DNA of 41,445 bases from the NCBI GenBank assembly GCA_002839705.1, contig PGYO01000012.1:34909-76353 (forward strand), in the 5' to 3' direction. This stretch comes from Methanobacteriales archaeon HGW-Methanobacteriales-1 (GTDB taxonomy: Archaea > Methanobacteriota > Methanobacteria > Methanobacteriales > Methanobacteriaceae). Shown in pieces: positions 1 to 9,600 of this stretch; within the stretch, counting starts at the first letter, position 1, and each line of letters opens with the position of its first letter. The notes beneath the pieces are model-generated. The model did no database searches and was not told the origin of the DNA. It saw only the letters and a list, made by a program, of their open reading frames with translations. A program made the position numbers and the translations under genes.

Positions 1-43
1 TTTACCACTAAATACTAATAATTAATAATTCAGAAGTATCCCC

Positions 44-1093
44 ATGAAAATACTGGCCGTGGATGTGGGTAAAGGTACCCAGGATATCATGCTTTTTGAT
101 TCCCATCAAAACATGGAAAATTCTATTAAACTTGTTTTACCTTCACCGACTCGCATATTAGCTTCAAAAATATCTAAAATTAATCAAAATCTTTTTATAA
201 GTGGCGAAACCATGGGGGGAGGCCCTATAAACCAGGCCATAGAAAAACACATCCAAAAAGGTTATCAGGTGGTTATGGAAGAAAATGCAGCCCGCACCAT
301 AAGGGACGATCTTAAAAAAGTAGCTTCACTAGGGATTAAAATGGTTTTTCCTGATGAAAGTCGAGTAAAATACGACGATTTTGCAAAATTAGAATTAAAA
401 GACATTGATTTAGATAGTATTGGTTCAGCACTATCTTATTTCGGTGTAAAACTCGATTTTGATTATGTGGGAGCGGCTGTACAGGATCATGGTTATAATG
501 AGGATATGGGGGATCGTAATTTCCGGTTTTTAAAAATAAGGGAGAAATTAAATCAACCATTAGCCCCAGAAGAATTTTCATTTCATGGGGATATACCCGA
601 TTACTTCACCCGAATGAAGGCCGTTTCTAGAACCCTATCTAATTATGATCCTTTTTTAATGGATTCCAAGTTCGCTTCAGTTTGTGGAGCCACTGCTGAT
701 CCAATGGTCCAGGAATTAAACAGTTATATTGTTATGGATGTAGGCAATGGGCACACACTAGCGGCATCCATTGAAGATGGGAAAATAAAGGGGATATTTG
801 AGCACCATACCAGTTCTCTTACTCCTGAAAAAATAGAATACTACTTAAAAAAACTGGCAGATGCTACTATAACTCATGAAGAAGTACATGAAGACCACGG
901 CCATGGGGCTTGGGCTCTGGAGTCCATAACTGAAATTGAGAAGGTGGTGGTCACTGGACCCCGTCGTGGTTTGATGGAAAAAGTTCAATTTCCTGTTTAT
1001 CATGCAGCTCCAGCTGGTGATGTAATGATGACGGGACCGGTTGGCCTAATTAAGTGTATTAATCACAGAATTGGAAATAAAAATAATAAATAA
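44..1093 (+). CDS. DUF1786 family protein (actin/Hsp70-like ATPase fold)
   Basis: A 349-residue protein that I recognise as the DUF1786 family of methanogens, sometimes labelled pyruvate-formate-lyase-activating-enzyme-like, although no radical-SAM Cys motif is visible. Two glycine-rich phosphate-binding loops typical of the actin/sugar-kinase superfamily are present: DVGKGTQD near residues 7-14 and MDVGNGHT around 228-235. A late VVVTGPRRG segment (about 303) and a final GPVGLI stretch fit the same fold. An ATP-dependent role is inferred from the fold; the substrate is unknown. There is no obvious SD before the ATG, so translation may be leaderless or start from a short leader. The PHP gene follows on the same strand after 113 bp, which may mean co-transcription. 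The family call is fairly sure; the function is open. Confidence 0.8.
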   Translation: MKILAVDVGKGTQDIMLFDSHQNMENSIKLVLPSPTRILASKISKINQNLFISGETMGGGPINQAIEKHIQKGYQVVMEENAARTIRDDLKKVASLGIKMVFPDESRVKYDDFAKLELKDIDLDSIGSALSYFGVKLDFDYVGAAVQDHGYNEDMGDRNFRFLKIREKLNQPLAPEEFSFHGDIPDYFTRMKAVSRTLSNYDPFLMDSKFASVCGATADPMVQELNSYIVMDVGNGHTLAASIEDGKIKGIFEHHTSSLTPEKIEYYLKKLADATITHEEVHEDHGHGAWALESITEIEKVVVTGPRRGLMEKVQFPVYHAAPAGDVMMTGPVGLIKCINHRIGNKNNK

Positions 1094-1206
1094 TATAATA
1101 ACTAATCATGGTCATTTAAAAGCCATAATCATATCCTCGGACATTAAATATAAAATCAGGTTTATAATCTAATTATAATTATAATTAATCGATAACAGAT
1201 GATAAA

Positions 1207-1857
1207 ATGATAATTGACCCACATATTCACACTATTTATTCTGGCGACGCTACTGGAACGCCTAGGGAGATAATAAAAAGGGCAAGAAGCATAGGCCTGG
1301 ATGCTATAGCCATTTCTGATCACAATACCATGAAAGGATCTTTAATTGCCCAGGAAGAAGTAAAAGAATTTAAAGATATACTAATAATCCCAGCCATGGA
1401 AATTACCACTAACAAGGGCCATATTGTGGCCTTAGGGATAAATGAACAGATTGAAAAAAATCTTTCTCCCGAGGAGACTGTAGATTTAATTCATGACATG
1501 GATGGAATAGCTATTGTACCCCATCCTTTTGTAAGATATAGGGATGGTTTATTTGCAAAAATTAAGCACATGCCGGTGGATGCCATTGAAACCATGAATT
1601 CTCGTTATATTTTTGGATATTCTAACTGGCGGGCCAAAAAACTCTCCATTGAAAAAAATATACCCGAAATCGGGGCCAGTGACTCGCATTTCGTTGGAGC
1701 GGTGGGAAGTTGTGTGACTGATGTAGATACTGATTTTTCGGTGGAAAGTATTTTAAAATCTATAAAAGCTGGAAAAACAACAGCTTATGGTGATAGAACC
1801 CCACTTCCATTGATACTCAAAGAAGTTATCAATAAAAAAATAAAGCGAGTTTATTAA
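1207..1857 (+). CDS. PHP-domain metal-dependent phosphoesterase
   Basis: A 216-residue PHP-superfamily protein, similar in layout to YciV/TrpH-type phosphoesterases but shorter. Metal-binding motifs are present in order: DPHIHT at residues 4-9, AISDHNT near 36-42, PAMEI near 62, VPHPF near 103, and a C-terminal GASDSH near 157-162. These should hold a di- or trinuclear metal centre for phosphoester hydrolysis, possibly of a nucleotide or sugar-phosphate; the substrate cannot be told from sequence. The protein is cytoplasmic, with no signal peptide. An ATG-rich start region (GATGATAAAATG) gives only a weak SD. It follows the DUF1786 gene in the same direction. The C-terminus (NKKIKRVY) is basic and short. 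Confidence 0.85.
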   Translation: MIIDPHIHTIYSGDATGTPREIIKRARSIGLDAIAISDHNTMKGSLIAQEEVKEFKDILIIPAMEITTNKGHIVALGINEQIEKNLSPEETVDLIHDMDGIAIVPHPFVRYRDGLFAKIKHMPVDAIETMNSRYIFGYSNWRAKKLSIEKNIPEIGASDSHFVGAVGSCVTDVDTDFSVESILKSIKAGKTTAYGDRTPLPLILKEVINKKIKRVY

Positions 1858-2185
1858 TACAAAAATTTATTAAAAGTCTTAAATTTATTTGTCATATTTT
1901 TATTTTTTAGGTTTATTTAATTTAAATAACTCACATTAAAATTGTTTAAAGTTTAATTAATGTCGAATAAACCTTTTAAATAATTATTTTTTTCTAATTT
2001 AATTCTTAAAAAAAATTGATTATAACTTCTAAATTATAAGTTATAAGTTATCAGTTTTAACTTATAATAAAAAAATAAGATTTGAATTCTAATTTTTAAC
2101 TCAGATTTTATTATCATCATTGTCTTGTTTGGATGAAATTTCCAAGAGATATTATTAAATGTAAACAGTACAAATTAGATTAATT
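1858..2185 (+). promoter_or_regulatory. AT-rich spacer with perfect inverted repeat upstream of the DUF63 gene
   Basis: This 328-bp spacer has no coding potential that I can support. It holds a perfect 10-bp inverted repeat, TTATAAGTTA (2041-2050) and TAACTTATAA (2058-2067), with a 7-nt loop. A second overlapping left arm, ATTATAAGTTA at 2033-2043, can pair with the same right arm, so TTATAAGT occurs twice in tandem. It lies about 120 bp before the DUF63 start and about 180 bp after the PHP stop, with no T-tract after it, so it reads more like an operator or alternative leader hairpin than a terminator. Function is unproven. Confidence 0.4.
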
Positions 2186-3001
<816 letters not shown>

Positions 3002-3094
3002 ATAATAATTATTAATTAATTATTTTTTCAACTTCATTTTAGCAGTATTATTAACCATTTTCGGCAAATATTTTTATTAGATAAGGTCATGAAA

Positions 3095-3160
3095 TATAAC
3101 TGTTATAAACGAAATTTTGTCCTAATTTCATTATTTAATTGGGATTAATGATTTATAGGA
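3095..3160 (+). promoter_or_regulatory. leuA upstream region: short palindrome and imperfect leader hairpin
   Basis: Two structures lie in the 222-bp gap before leuA. A near-continuous palindrome, TATAAC-T-GTTATA, sits at 3095-3107. Further down, 3120-3133 and 3146-3160 form an imperfect hairpin: TCCTA pairs with TAGGA and TCATTA with TAATGA across a small internal loop, with a 12-nt apical loop. The first looks like a dimeric repressor site, the second like a structured leader. Neither matches a control element that I can name. The basis is inspection only. Confidence 0.35.
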
Positions 3161-3223
3161 TGAAAATCAGCAAATACAGGATCAGATTCTTTCTGAGCCT
3201 AGCCAAACCAAAGAGGAATGTCT

Positions 3224-4741
3224 ATGTACATTGAGAAAATAAAAAAAACCATGAATTTACCGGAAGAGGTAGTAATATTTGATACTACTTTAAGAGACGG
3301 TGAACAAACACCAGGTGTGGCCCTGACCGTGGATGAAAAGATACGGATAGCTAAAAAGCTGGATCATTTAGGTGTGAAAACAATTGAGGTTGGATTCCCT
3401 GCGGCTTCTGAAGGAGAAAAAGAAGCAGCTCGTGAAGTATTATCTCTGGGCCTGGATGCCCAGGTTTGTGGTTTGGCAAGAACTTTGAAAGGTGACCTGG
3501 ATGCTGCAATAGATTGCGACGTTGATTATATTCATACATTTATTGGTACATCGCCTCTGCATAGAGAATTTAAGCTTAAAATGACTAAAGAAGATATTTT
3601 AAGTAAAGCAGTTGATGCTGTGGAATATATAAAAGACCATGGTATAGTGGCTGAATTTTCGGCAGAAGACGCTACCAGAACTGAATTTGAATACCTTTCT
3701 GAGATTTACCAAGCCGTGGATGAGGCCGGGGCTGATTTCATTAATGTACCAGATACGGTAGGGGTAATGATTCCAGGTTCTATGAACTGGATGGTTAGTG
3801 AACTTAAAAAAACTATTAAATCGAGTATAAGTGTGCACTGTCATGATGATTTTGGACTGGCAGTTGCAAATTCACTGGCTGCAGTGGAAGCTGGAGCAGA
3901 ACAGGTACATGTTACTGTAAATGGCCTGGGTGAGAGGGCAGGCAATGCTTCTTTAGAAGAAGTAGTTATGGTGTTAATTGCGCGCTATGATTTCCCTTTA
4001 GATATCAAAACTCAGCAACTAGTTAATCTATCGGAATTTGTCTCCAGAATCACTGGGATAAAAATGCCACCAAATAAGGCTATTGTGGGAGAAAATGCGT
4101 TTGCTCATGAGTCTGGTATTCATGTGCATGGTATTCTCGAAAATGCAGAAACATATGAGCCTATTACTCCTGAAATGGTTGGCCACACTCGTAAAATTGT
4201 TCTAGGAAAACATACTGGGGCCAATGCTCTTAGATCAAAATTAGATGAATATGGTATTGAAATGAATGAAGACCAGTTCTGCACGGTCTACGATCAGATT
4301 AAAACTCTGGGAGATAAGGGCAAAAAAGTCACTGATGCTGATTTAAAAGCCATTGCAGTGACTATTTTAGGTAAAGCAAAAGAAGAAATAGTTAAATTGG
4401 AAGGAATCGCCGTCATGACTGGGGAAAATGTAATGCCGACAGCTACAGTAAAGCTTAGCATACATGATGAAATCAAATCTGCTGCTAAAACAGGGGTGGG
4501 TCCAGTAGATGCTGCAATTAATGCTATTCAGAGTTTAATGAGTGATACATTAGATATTGAACTTCAAGAGTATCATATAGACGCTATAACTGGCGGAACT
4601 AATGCTCTGGCCGAAGTATTTGTTATAATGGGTGATTCAGATGAAAACAATGCTACTGGGCGCTCAACTCGAGATGATGTGGTAATGGCCAGTGTAGAAG
4701 CAGTTTTGGACTCAATAAACAAAATTTTAATGGTTAGATAG
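3224..4741 (+). CDS. leuA: 2-isopropylmalate synthase (LeuA-type)
   Basis: A 505-residue acyl-CoA:2-oxoacid condensing enzyme; the reaction expected is acetyl-CoA + 2-oxoisovalerate to 2-isopropylmalate, the first step of leucine synthesis. The catalytic TIM barrel opens with [14 protein letters not shown] (about 20-33), has EVGFPAAS (about 57-64), the metal-binding HCHDDFG (about 206-212) and the [11 protein letters not shown] loop (about 236-246). A linker with HESGIHVHG and a C-terminal LeuA allosteric/dimer domain (about 375-505) follow, so feedback by an end product is likely. The C-terminal domain separates it from the shorter AksA homocitrate synthases. Citramalate synthase CimA is the main alternative; the EVGFPAAS motif favours LeuA. 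The upstream ATG at 3218 is only 1 nt from GAGGA, whereas ATG 3224 has proper spacing, so 3224 is preferred. Confidence 0.8.
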   Translation: MYIEKIKKTMNLPEEVVIFDTTLRDGEQTPGVALTVDEKIRIAKKLDHLGVKTIEVGFPAASEGEKEAAREVLSLGLDAQVCGLARTLKGDLDAAIDCDVDYIHTFIGTSPLHREFKLKMTKEDILSKAVDAVEYIKDHGIVAEFSAEDATRTEFEYLSEIYQAVDEAGADFINVPDTVGVMIPGSMNWMVSELKKTIKSSISVHCHDDFGLAVANSLAAVEAGAEQVHVTVNGLGERAGNASLEEVVMVLIARYDFPLDIKTQQLVNLSEFVSRITGIKMPPNKAIVGENAFAHESGIHVHGILENAETYEPITPEMVGHTRKIVLGKHTGANALRSKLDEYGIEMNEDQFCTVYDQIKTLGDKGKKVTDADLKAIAVTILGKAKEEIVKLEGIAVMTGENVMPTATVKLSIHDEIKSAAKTGVGPVDAAINAIQSLMSDTLDIELQEYHIDAITGGTNALAEVFVIMGDSDENNATGRSTRDDVVMASVEAVLDSINKILMVR

Positions 4742-4810
4742 CAATATTGAGCTTATAACAATTTTTCCAAATGGACTAAACTAGTTACAGTTTCTATCAA
4801 CCAAATTTTA

Positions 4811-4840
4811 AATTTTTTCCTTATTTTTTCAGTTTTTCAT
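4811..4840 (+). terminator. T-rich transcription terminator after leuA
   Basis: Successive T-tracts (T6, T6 and T5 runs) lie about 70-100 bp after the leuA stop. Archaeal RNA polymerase stops at such oligo-T stretches without a hairpin. Placement is by eye. Confidence 0.4.
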
Positions 4841-5010
4841 ATAATTCTGTTTAGGATTACTAAACAATAAAATCAACAGATATATTTTATATGATTAAAA
4901 AATATAAATAATTATTAATAAATTTTATATTATCGAATAATGGCGTTTAATTCAATTTTTAAATTTATAATGGATTATTAGATTTTATGGGGATAAATGG
5001 GGAGATAAAA

Positions 5011-5772
5011 ATGGCTGGTGCAAAAATATTGCTTGTAGAAGATGAAAGTATAACTGCAGATGACATCAGTGAAGGGCTTGTAGAATTAGGCTATGATGTT
5101 TTAGCAGCGGTTTCAACTGGTGAGGAAGCAATTAAGAAAGCAGAAGATCTTTCACCAGATATAATCATTATGGATATTCGTTTAAAAGGTAAAATGGATG
5201 GTATTGAAGCCGCACAAGAAATTAGGCGCAGATTTGGGATTCCAATCATTTATTTAACTGCTTATAGTGATGAAAGTACGGTGGAAAGAGCTAAAATCAC
5301 AGAACCTTCTGGATATATTCTTAAAGGAGATTCAAGTTTCTTAAGCAAACCCTTTGATGATAGTGACCTCCATACGGCAATTGAAATTACACTTTACAAA
5401 CATAAAATGGAATTGCGACTTATAAAAAATCAGCAGCAGATGGACAATATATTAAGAAATGTTTCTGACGCAATTATATCTACTGACTCGAAAAGGCAGG
5501 TTAGATTGATAAACTCTAACGCAGAAGACATCACCGGATGGTTAAAAGAGGATGCAATTGGAATGGACCTCATGACTGTTTTAGATCCTATTAGTGGCCA
5601 ATTAGGCCTTTTAGATACGGAAGATATTTCTATGGCTCGCCCATTAGAATTTTCAGATGAGTTAATTAGAACCAAGCTTGGTGAAAAAATAAAAATTAGT
5701 GGAACTTTAAACCCTTCTAAAGATCTAAACGGAAAAATTGATGGATGGGTAATTGTATTCAATGATCTTTAG
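5011..5772 (+). CDS. Response regulator: REC receiver domain plus PAS domain
   Basis: A 253-residue soluble signalling protein. The receiver domain (1-130) has the acidic pair E10/D11, the phospho-acceptor D55 in IIIMDIRLKG, T83 in YLTAY, and the Lys before the conserved Pro. The lysine loop is unusual: GYILK (101-105) and PFDDSDL (114-120) are normally contiguous, but GDSSFLSK is inserted between them. A PAS fold (about 141-253) follows, starting LRNVSDAIISTD. There is no kinase or DNA-binding output domain, as is common in methanogen two-component proteins, where partners are encoded elsewhere. An in-frame ATG at 4987 exists, but GGGGAG at 4999-5004 sits 6 nt before ATG 5011, which is therefore the likely start. 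The gene is monocistronic. Confidence 0.85.
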   Translation: MAGAKILLVEDESITADDISEGLVELGYDVLAAVSTGEEAIKKAEDLSPDIIIMDIRLKGKMDGIEAAQEIRRRFGIPIIYLTAYSDESTVERAKITEPSGYILKGDSSFLSKPFDDSDLHTAIEITLYKHKMELRLIKNQQQMDNILRNVSDAIISTDSKRQVRLINSNAEDITGWLKEDAIGMDLMTVLDPISGQLGLLDTEDISMARPLEFSDELIRTKLGEKIKISGTLNPSKDLNGKIDGWVIVFNDL

Positions 5773-5966
5773 TTCATCCATCTTTCTTATAATTAATTTA
5801 AATGGCCATTTTATCTATTTTTTTAATATTTAATACGGATACCTTCTGAAAATCAGATTTTAAACCGCTTAAATAGAATTAAAATCACTTATTTTCAGTA
5901 TTTGACTTATAATGCTGCTTTTTAAACAAGATTTTTTGTATTATTCTTTTTCGCAAGGATATCACA

Positions 5967-6019
5967 AAATATATATAATAATGGGTTACTGAAAGAATAA
6001 TAGTCATTCTTTCGGAGGT
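5967..6019 (+). promoter_or_regulatory. alba promoter with start-site palindrome and strong SD
   Basis: A TATA box reads AAATATATATAA at 5967-5978, with A-rich BRE-like sequence before it. The start site expected about 25 bp downstream falls in a perfect inverted repeat, GAAAGAAT (5991-5998) and ATTCTTTC (6006-6013), with a 7-bp spacer. A strong SD, GGAGGT at 6014-6019, abuts the palindrome. Because the palindrome straddles the predicted start site it would act as a DNA operator; if transcription starts earlier, it would be a hairpin directly before the SD. Confidence 0.55.
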
Positions 6020-6026
6020 TAAAGTG

Positions 6027-6305
6027 ATGTCAGAGGAAAATGTTGTATACATTGGAAACAAACCCGTAATGAACTATGTCTTAGCAGTTGTAACCCAGAT
6101 GAATGGTGGAAGTAATGAAGTGGTTCTGAAAGCTAGAGGAAGAGCCATTAGTCGCGCCGTGGACGTTGCTGAGATAGTAAGAAACAGGTTTATAACAGAC
6201 ATAGATGTTCAGAATATTGACATAAGCACCGAGGAAATCATTGGTAACGAGGGAACAGCCACTAATGTTTCGGCTATTGAGATACTACTCCAAAAAGATA
6301 ATTAA
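6027..6305 (+). CDS. albA: Alba DNA/RNA-binding chromatin protein
   Basis: A 92-residue protein matching Alba over its whole length: [16 protein letters not shown] (7-22), [20 protein letters not shown] (about 35-54) and a C-terminal IEILLQK strand. Alba dimers coat archaeal DNA and also bind RNA. In the Sulfolobus protein the DNA-contacting loop carries a Lys pair whose first Lys is acetylated; here that position is Asn (N11) and only K12 remains. GTG at 6024 could also be read as a start, but ATG 6027 is better spaced from GGAGGT at 6014-6019. The gene is monocistronic, with its own TATA box and terminator. Confidence 0.93.
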   Translation: MSEENVVYIGNKPVMNYVLAVVTQMNGGSNEVVLKARGRAISRAVDVAEIVRNRFITDIDVQNIDISTEEIIGNEGTATNVSAIEILLQKDN

Positions 6306-6341
6306 ATATACTAATTAGTATTTTATTTTAGAATTATTCCT

Positions 6342-6380
6342 TTGAAACCTTTTGGTTTCAATTTTATTGATTTTTTTAAT
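6342..6380 (+). terminator. Hairpin plus T-tract terminator after alba
   Basis: A perfect 8-bp stem, TTGAAACC (6342-6349) and GGTTTCAA (6354-6361), with a TTTT loop is followed by TTTTATTGATTTTTTT. It ends the alba transcript about 40 nt after the stop and faces the convergent adhesin gene. Confidence 0.65.
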
Positions 6381-6667
6381 CCAGAATTAGCTTGCAATAA
6401 CTTTTTTGATGGAGAATAGCTTCATTTTAAATTCAACTTTTTTAAATATTCTTAATTCATGTTTTCAGGTCAATTGAACTCTAAATCCACGATAGTGGCA
6501 TCAAAAATTGTATTCAACCCTAAAATACAAAAAATCCTAAAAATAAAGAAAATAATCAATAAAAAAACTTATAATTTCACAAAATCTAAGGCCTAAAAAT
6601 TAATTTCAAAACTGATTTTAAAATATATACTTCCAAGGAATATGTTTAAAACTTGTTAAATTGAACC

Positions 6668-6690
6668 AAAAAAGAAAAAAAGAAATGGGG
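6668..6690 (-). terminator. T-rich terminator of the adhesin gene
   Basis: Read on the minus strand, two T-runs (T7 and T6) separated by C follow the adhesin stop codon within 30 nt. This is the usual archaeal oligo-T stop signal. Confidence 0.4.
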
Positions 6691-6694
6691 GAAA

Positions 6695-9600
6695 TTATTT
6701 TATTTTAGATACTAATAATCCACTTAAAATCATTAATATTGCCATTATTAAGTAGTTTATTGGTGTGCCAGTGTTTTGCATGGCTATTGTATTGCTTGCT
6801 GCGCTTACCTGTGCGGGATTTTTTGCGTTTATTGTGATCGGTGTTATTTCTCGTGTATCTCCGTTGTAGGTGGCTGTGGCTATTGATAAACTGAAGAGAT
6901 ATGCACCTGCTTTTTTGAGTTTCCCGGTAACATATAGATATGGATCACCCACTGCAAGGTTGGTGAAGGTCCAAGTTATGATTCTTGTTTTTTCGCTGTA
7001 GGTCCAATTTCCATCACCATTGACATTGGATATTTCAAAGCCTTCTGGTAGTGGAATAGTTATTGTAACGTTTTTTGCAGGGTCTGGTCCATTGTTTCCG
7101 AGTTTGTAAGTCAGGGTGAATGTTTCACTGATCTTTGGATCCTTTTTACTGCTTGTTACCACAACGTAGACACTGGATTGGGGAATTTTGAGTGTTCCTG
7201 TGACATTTGAACTTGCATACTGGTTATCCGCAGCAAATACTGCATCAACAGAGTATTTTCCACCCACAATGTCTATGTAGTACGTTAAGGTGGCCACACC
7301 ATTATTATCAGTAGTAGCATTACCAACAATTGCACCGTTAACCTTGAAAGTCACGTTCTTACCGATGATAACCAAGTTATGGGTAGTGTCAGTTAAAACT
7401 GCTTTGAAAGTCACATTTGTGCCTTTATTTCCCGTTACATTGTCGATGGTTAAATTGGTTGGTTTTGCATTCACAATTAGATTATTTGTTCCGTTACTGG
7501 GTTCGTATTGTGTGGTTGCGTTGAAGGTTGCGTTTATGGTGTAGGTTCCAACGTTTTCTGCGATGTTGTAGTTGCAGGTTGCCAATCCATTGTTATCAGT
7601 GGTGCCCTGGCCTACGTAATCACCGTTTACGTAGAAGTCAACTTTTTCATTCACAACTGCTCTGGCATGGGATGTGTCCCATAGTGTTGCTGTTAGTATT
7701 GTGTTGTCTCCTTTGTAGCCTGAAGCTACATCAATGGTTAAATTGGTCGGTGTTGAATTCACAGTAAGGGTGTTTGTTCCGTTACTGGGTTCGTATTGTG
7801 TGGTTGCGTTGAAGGTTGCGTTTATGGTGTAGGTTCCAATGTTTTGTGTGATTTGGTAGTTGTAGGTTGCCAGTCCATTGTTGTCAGTGGTGTTTTGGCC
7901 TATGTAGTTACCATTCACGTAGAAGTTAATGATTTTGCCAGCAACAGCCTGGTTACTGTTTGTGTCCCATAGTATTGCTGTTAGTGTTGTGTTGTCTCCT
8001 TTGTAGCCTGAAGCAGCGTTGATAGTTAAACTGGTAGTTATTCCATTCACAAGAACTGATGTACTGAGTGTAAAACCATCCAAAGTTGCGCTTATTGTAC
8101 TCAAACCGTATTTCGCAGGACTGAAGATTGTTGTAACCATTGTACTGCCTATGGTTCCATTTAATGGGTTGATGTTTCCTGAATTGTTGACTGTAAATCT
8201 GACAGTTCCCTCTGGCAGTGCTCCACTTGGAATAATGCCATTGGAGTTATATCTCATATCTGCAGTCACGGTTGAAGTACCTAGTAGACCTAACAAAGTG
8301 GTAGGTGATGCATTCCATCTAAACACTATCCATGGATCAGCATCAACATTAGTGTTCACTCTTACGGCTGCAAATGGATTGGTTCCATTGAAGTTGTCAC
8401 CCCACCAGTTGTTTTCTGCATCTATGGCTCCGCTGGCAGAGTACACGTCGCAGTTTCCTGTATTTCCAAATATTCGGTTGAAGTGCATTACACCAGTATC
8501 TGAACCTCTGCTATTCCATAAAACGCTACCCTGTCCTGTTGCACTGTTACCTGTGAAGATACAGCCAGTTATAGTAAAAGGGCCTGTAAATGAATGAGTA
8601 TTGTAATCGGCCCAGATAACTCCACCATTTCCACCAGATGATGTTGCACGGTTACCCGTGAAGTTGCTGTTTGTGATGATCAGGTTTTTACCTAAATGGG
8701 AAATTGCCCCACCGTAACTTGCACTGTTATTGGTAAAATTACAGCTGTTGATGGTCAAGATACCATAGTTCTCAATACCAGCTCCAAAACCTGCAGTGTT
8801 GTTTGTGAAGTTACTACCTGTAACTGTACAAATACCATTACCGGTGTTCCATATTGTACCACTTTCTGCATGGTTTTTGGTAAAGGTACTGTTGATTATT
8901 TGCGTGACATTGTTGCTCCATATGGCAGCACCGTCATAACTTGCATTGTTAGCTGTGAAGGTACAGTTGATCACATCCATTACACCTGTGGTACCGATGG
9001 CACCTCCACCATAACCCCAGTTAGTATTAGTTGCTATGTTACCTGTTAAATTTGAATTAATAACTTTTAAATAACCTTTACTGCTCCATATTGCTCCACC
9101 TTCTTTTGAAGTATTATTCAGGAAATTACTACTTGTTACTGTGCATGTACCATCATTGGAGATGGCTCCACCGAAACCTGTTGATGTGTTATTTTCGAAG
9201 TTGCAATCAGTAACAGTTAATGTACCGTGGATTTGGATGGCCCCTCCAAAGTTGTCTGCGCTGTTGTTTGTGAAGTTACTCCCAGTTATATTAATAATGG
9301 AACTGCCCCAACTGCCTATAGCACCTGCATTGTATTGTGCACTGTTTTTCATGAAACTACAATTGATCACGGTCAACACATCTGGATCGAGGGATGTACC
9401 TTCACTTTTGATGGCTCCACCACTTCCACGATAGACCCAGTTGTCTGTGAAGCTGCTGTTACTAAATTTAGAAGTACTCCTCACACTGTAGATAGCACCA
9501 CCTTCTCCACGCAATGCATTTTGGCCTGTGAAAATACAGTTATCCACAGTCAGATTACCGAGTTGAGTATAAATTGCACCACCACTCCCCTGACCAGCAT

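Larger units (their letters stand above)
6306..6694. other. Convergent intergenic region between alba and the adhesin gene
   Basis: This is 389 bp of AT-rich DNA without a supportable gene. It contains the alba terminator (6342-6380). Close to the adhesin stop, 6668-6690 is purine-rich on the + strand, so on the minus strand it gives T6/T7 runs that probably terminate the adhesin transcript. The middle part shows nothing I can interpret. Confidence 0.5.

Noticed and set aside
3224-4741. Homocitrate synthase AksA
   Set aside because: The C-terminal regulatory domain and the 505-residue length do not fit AksA, which is about 100 residues shorter.
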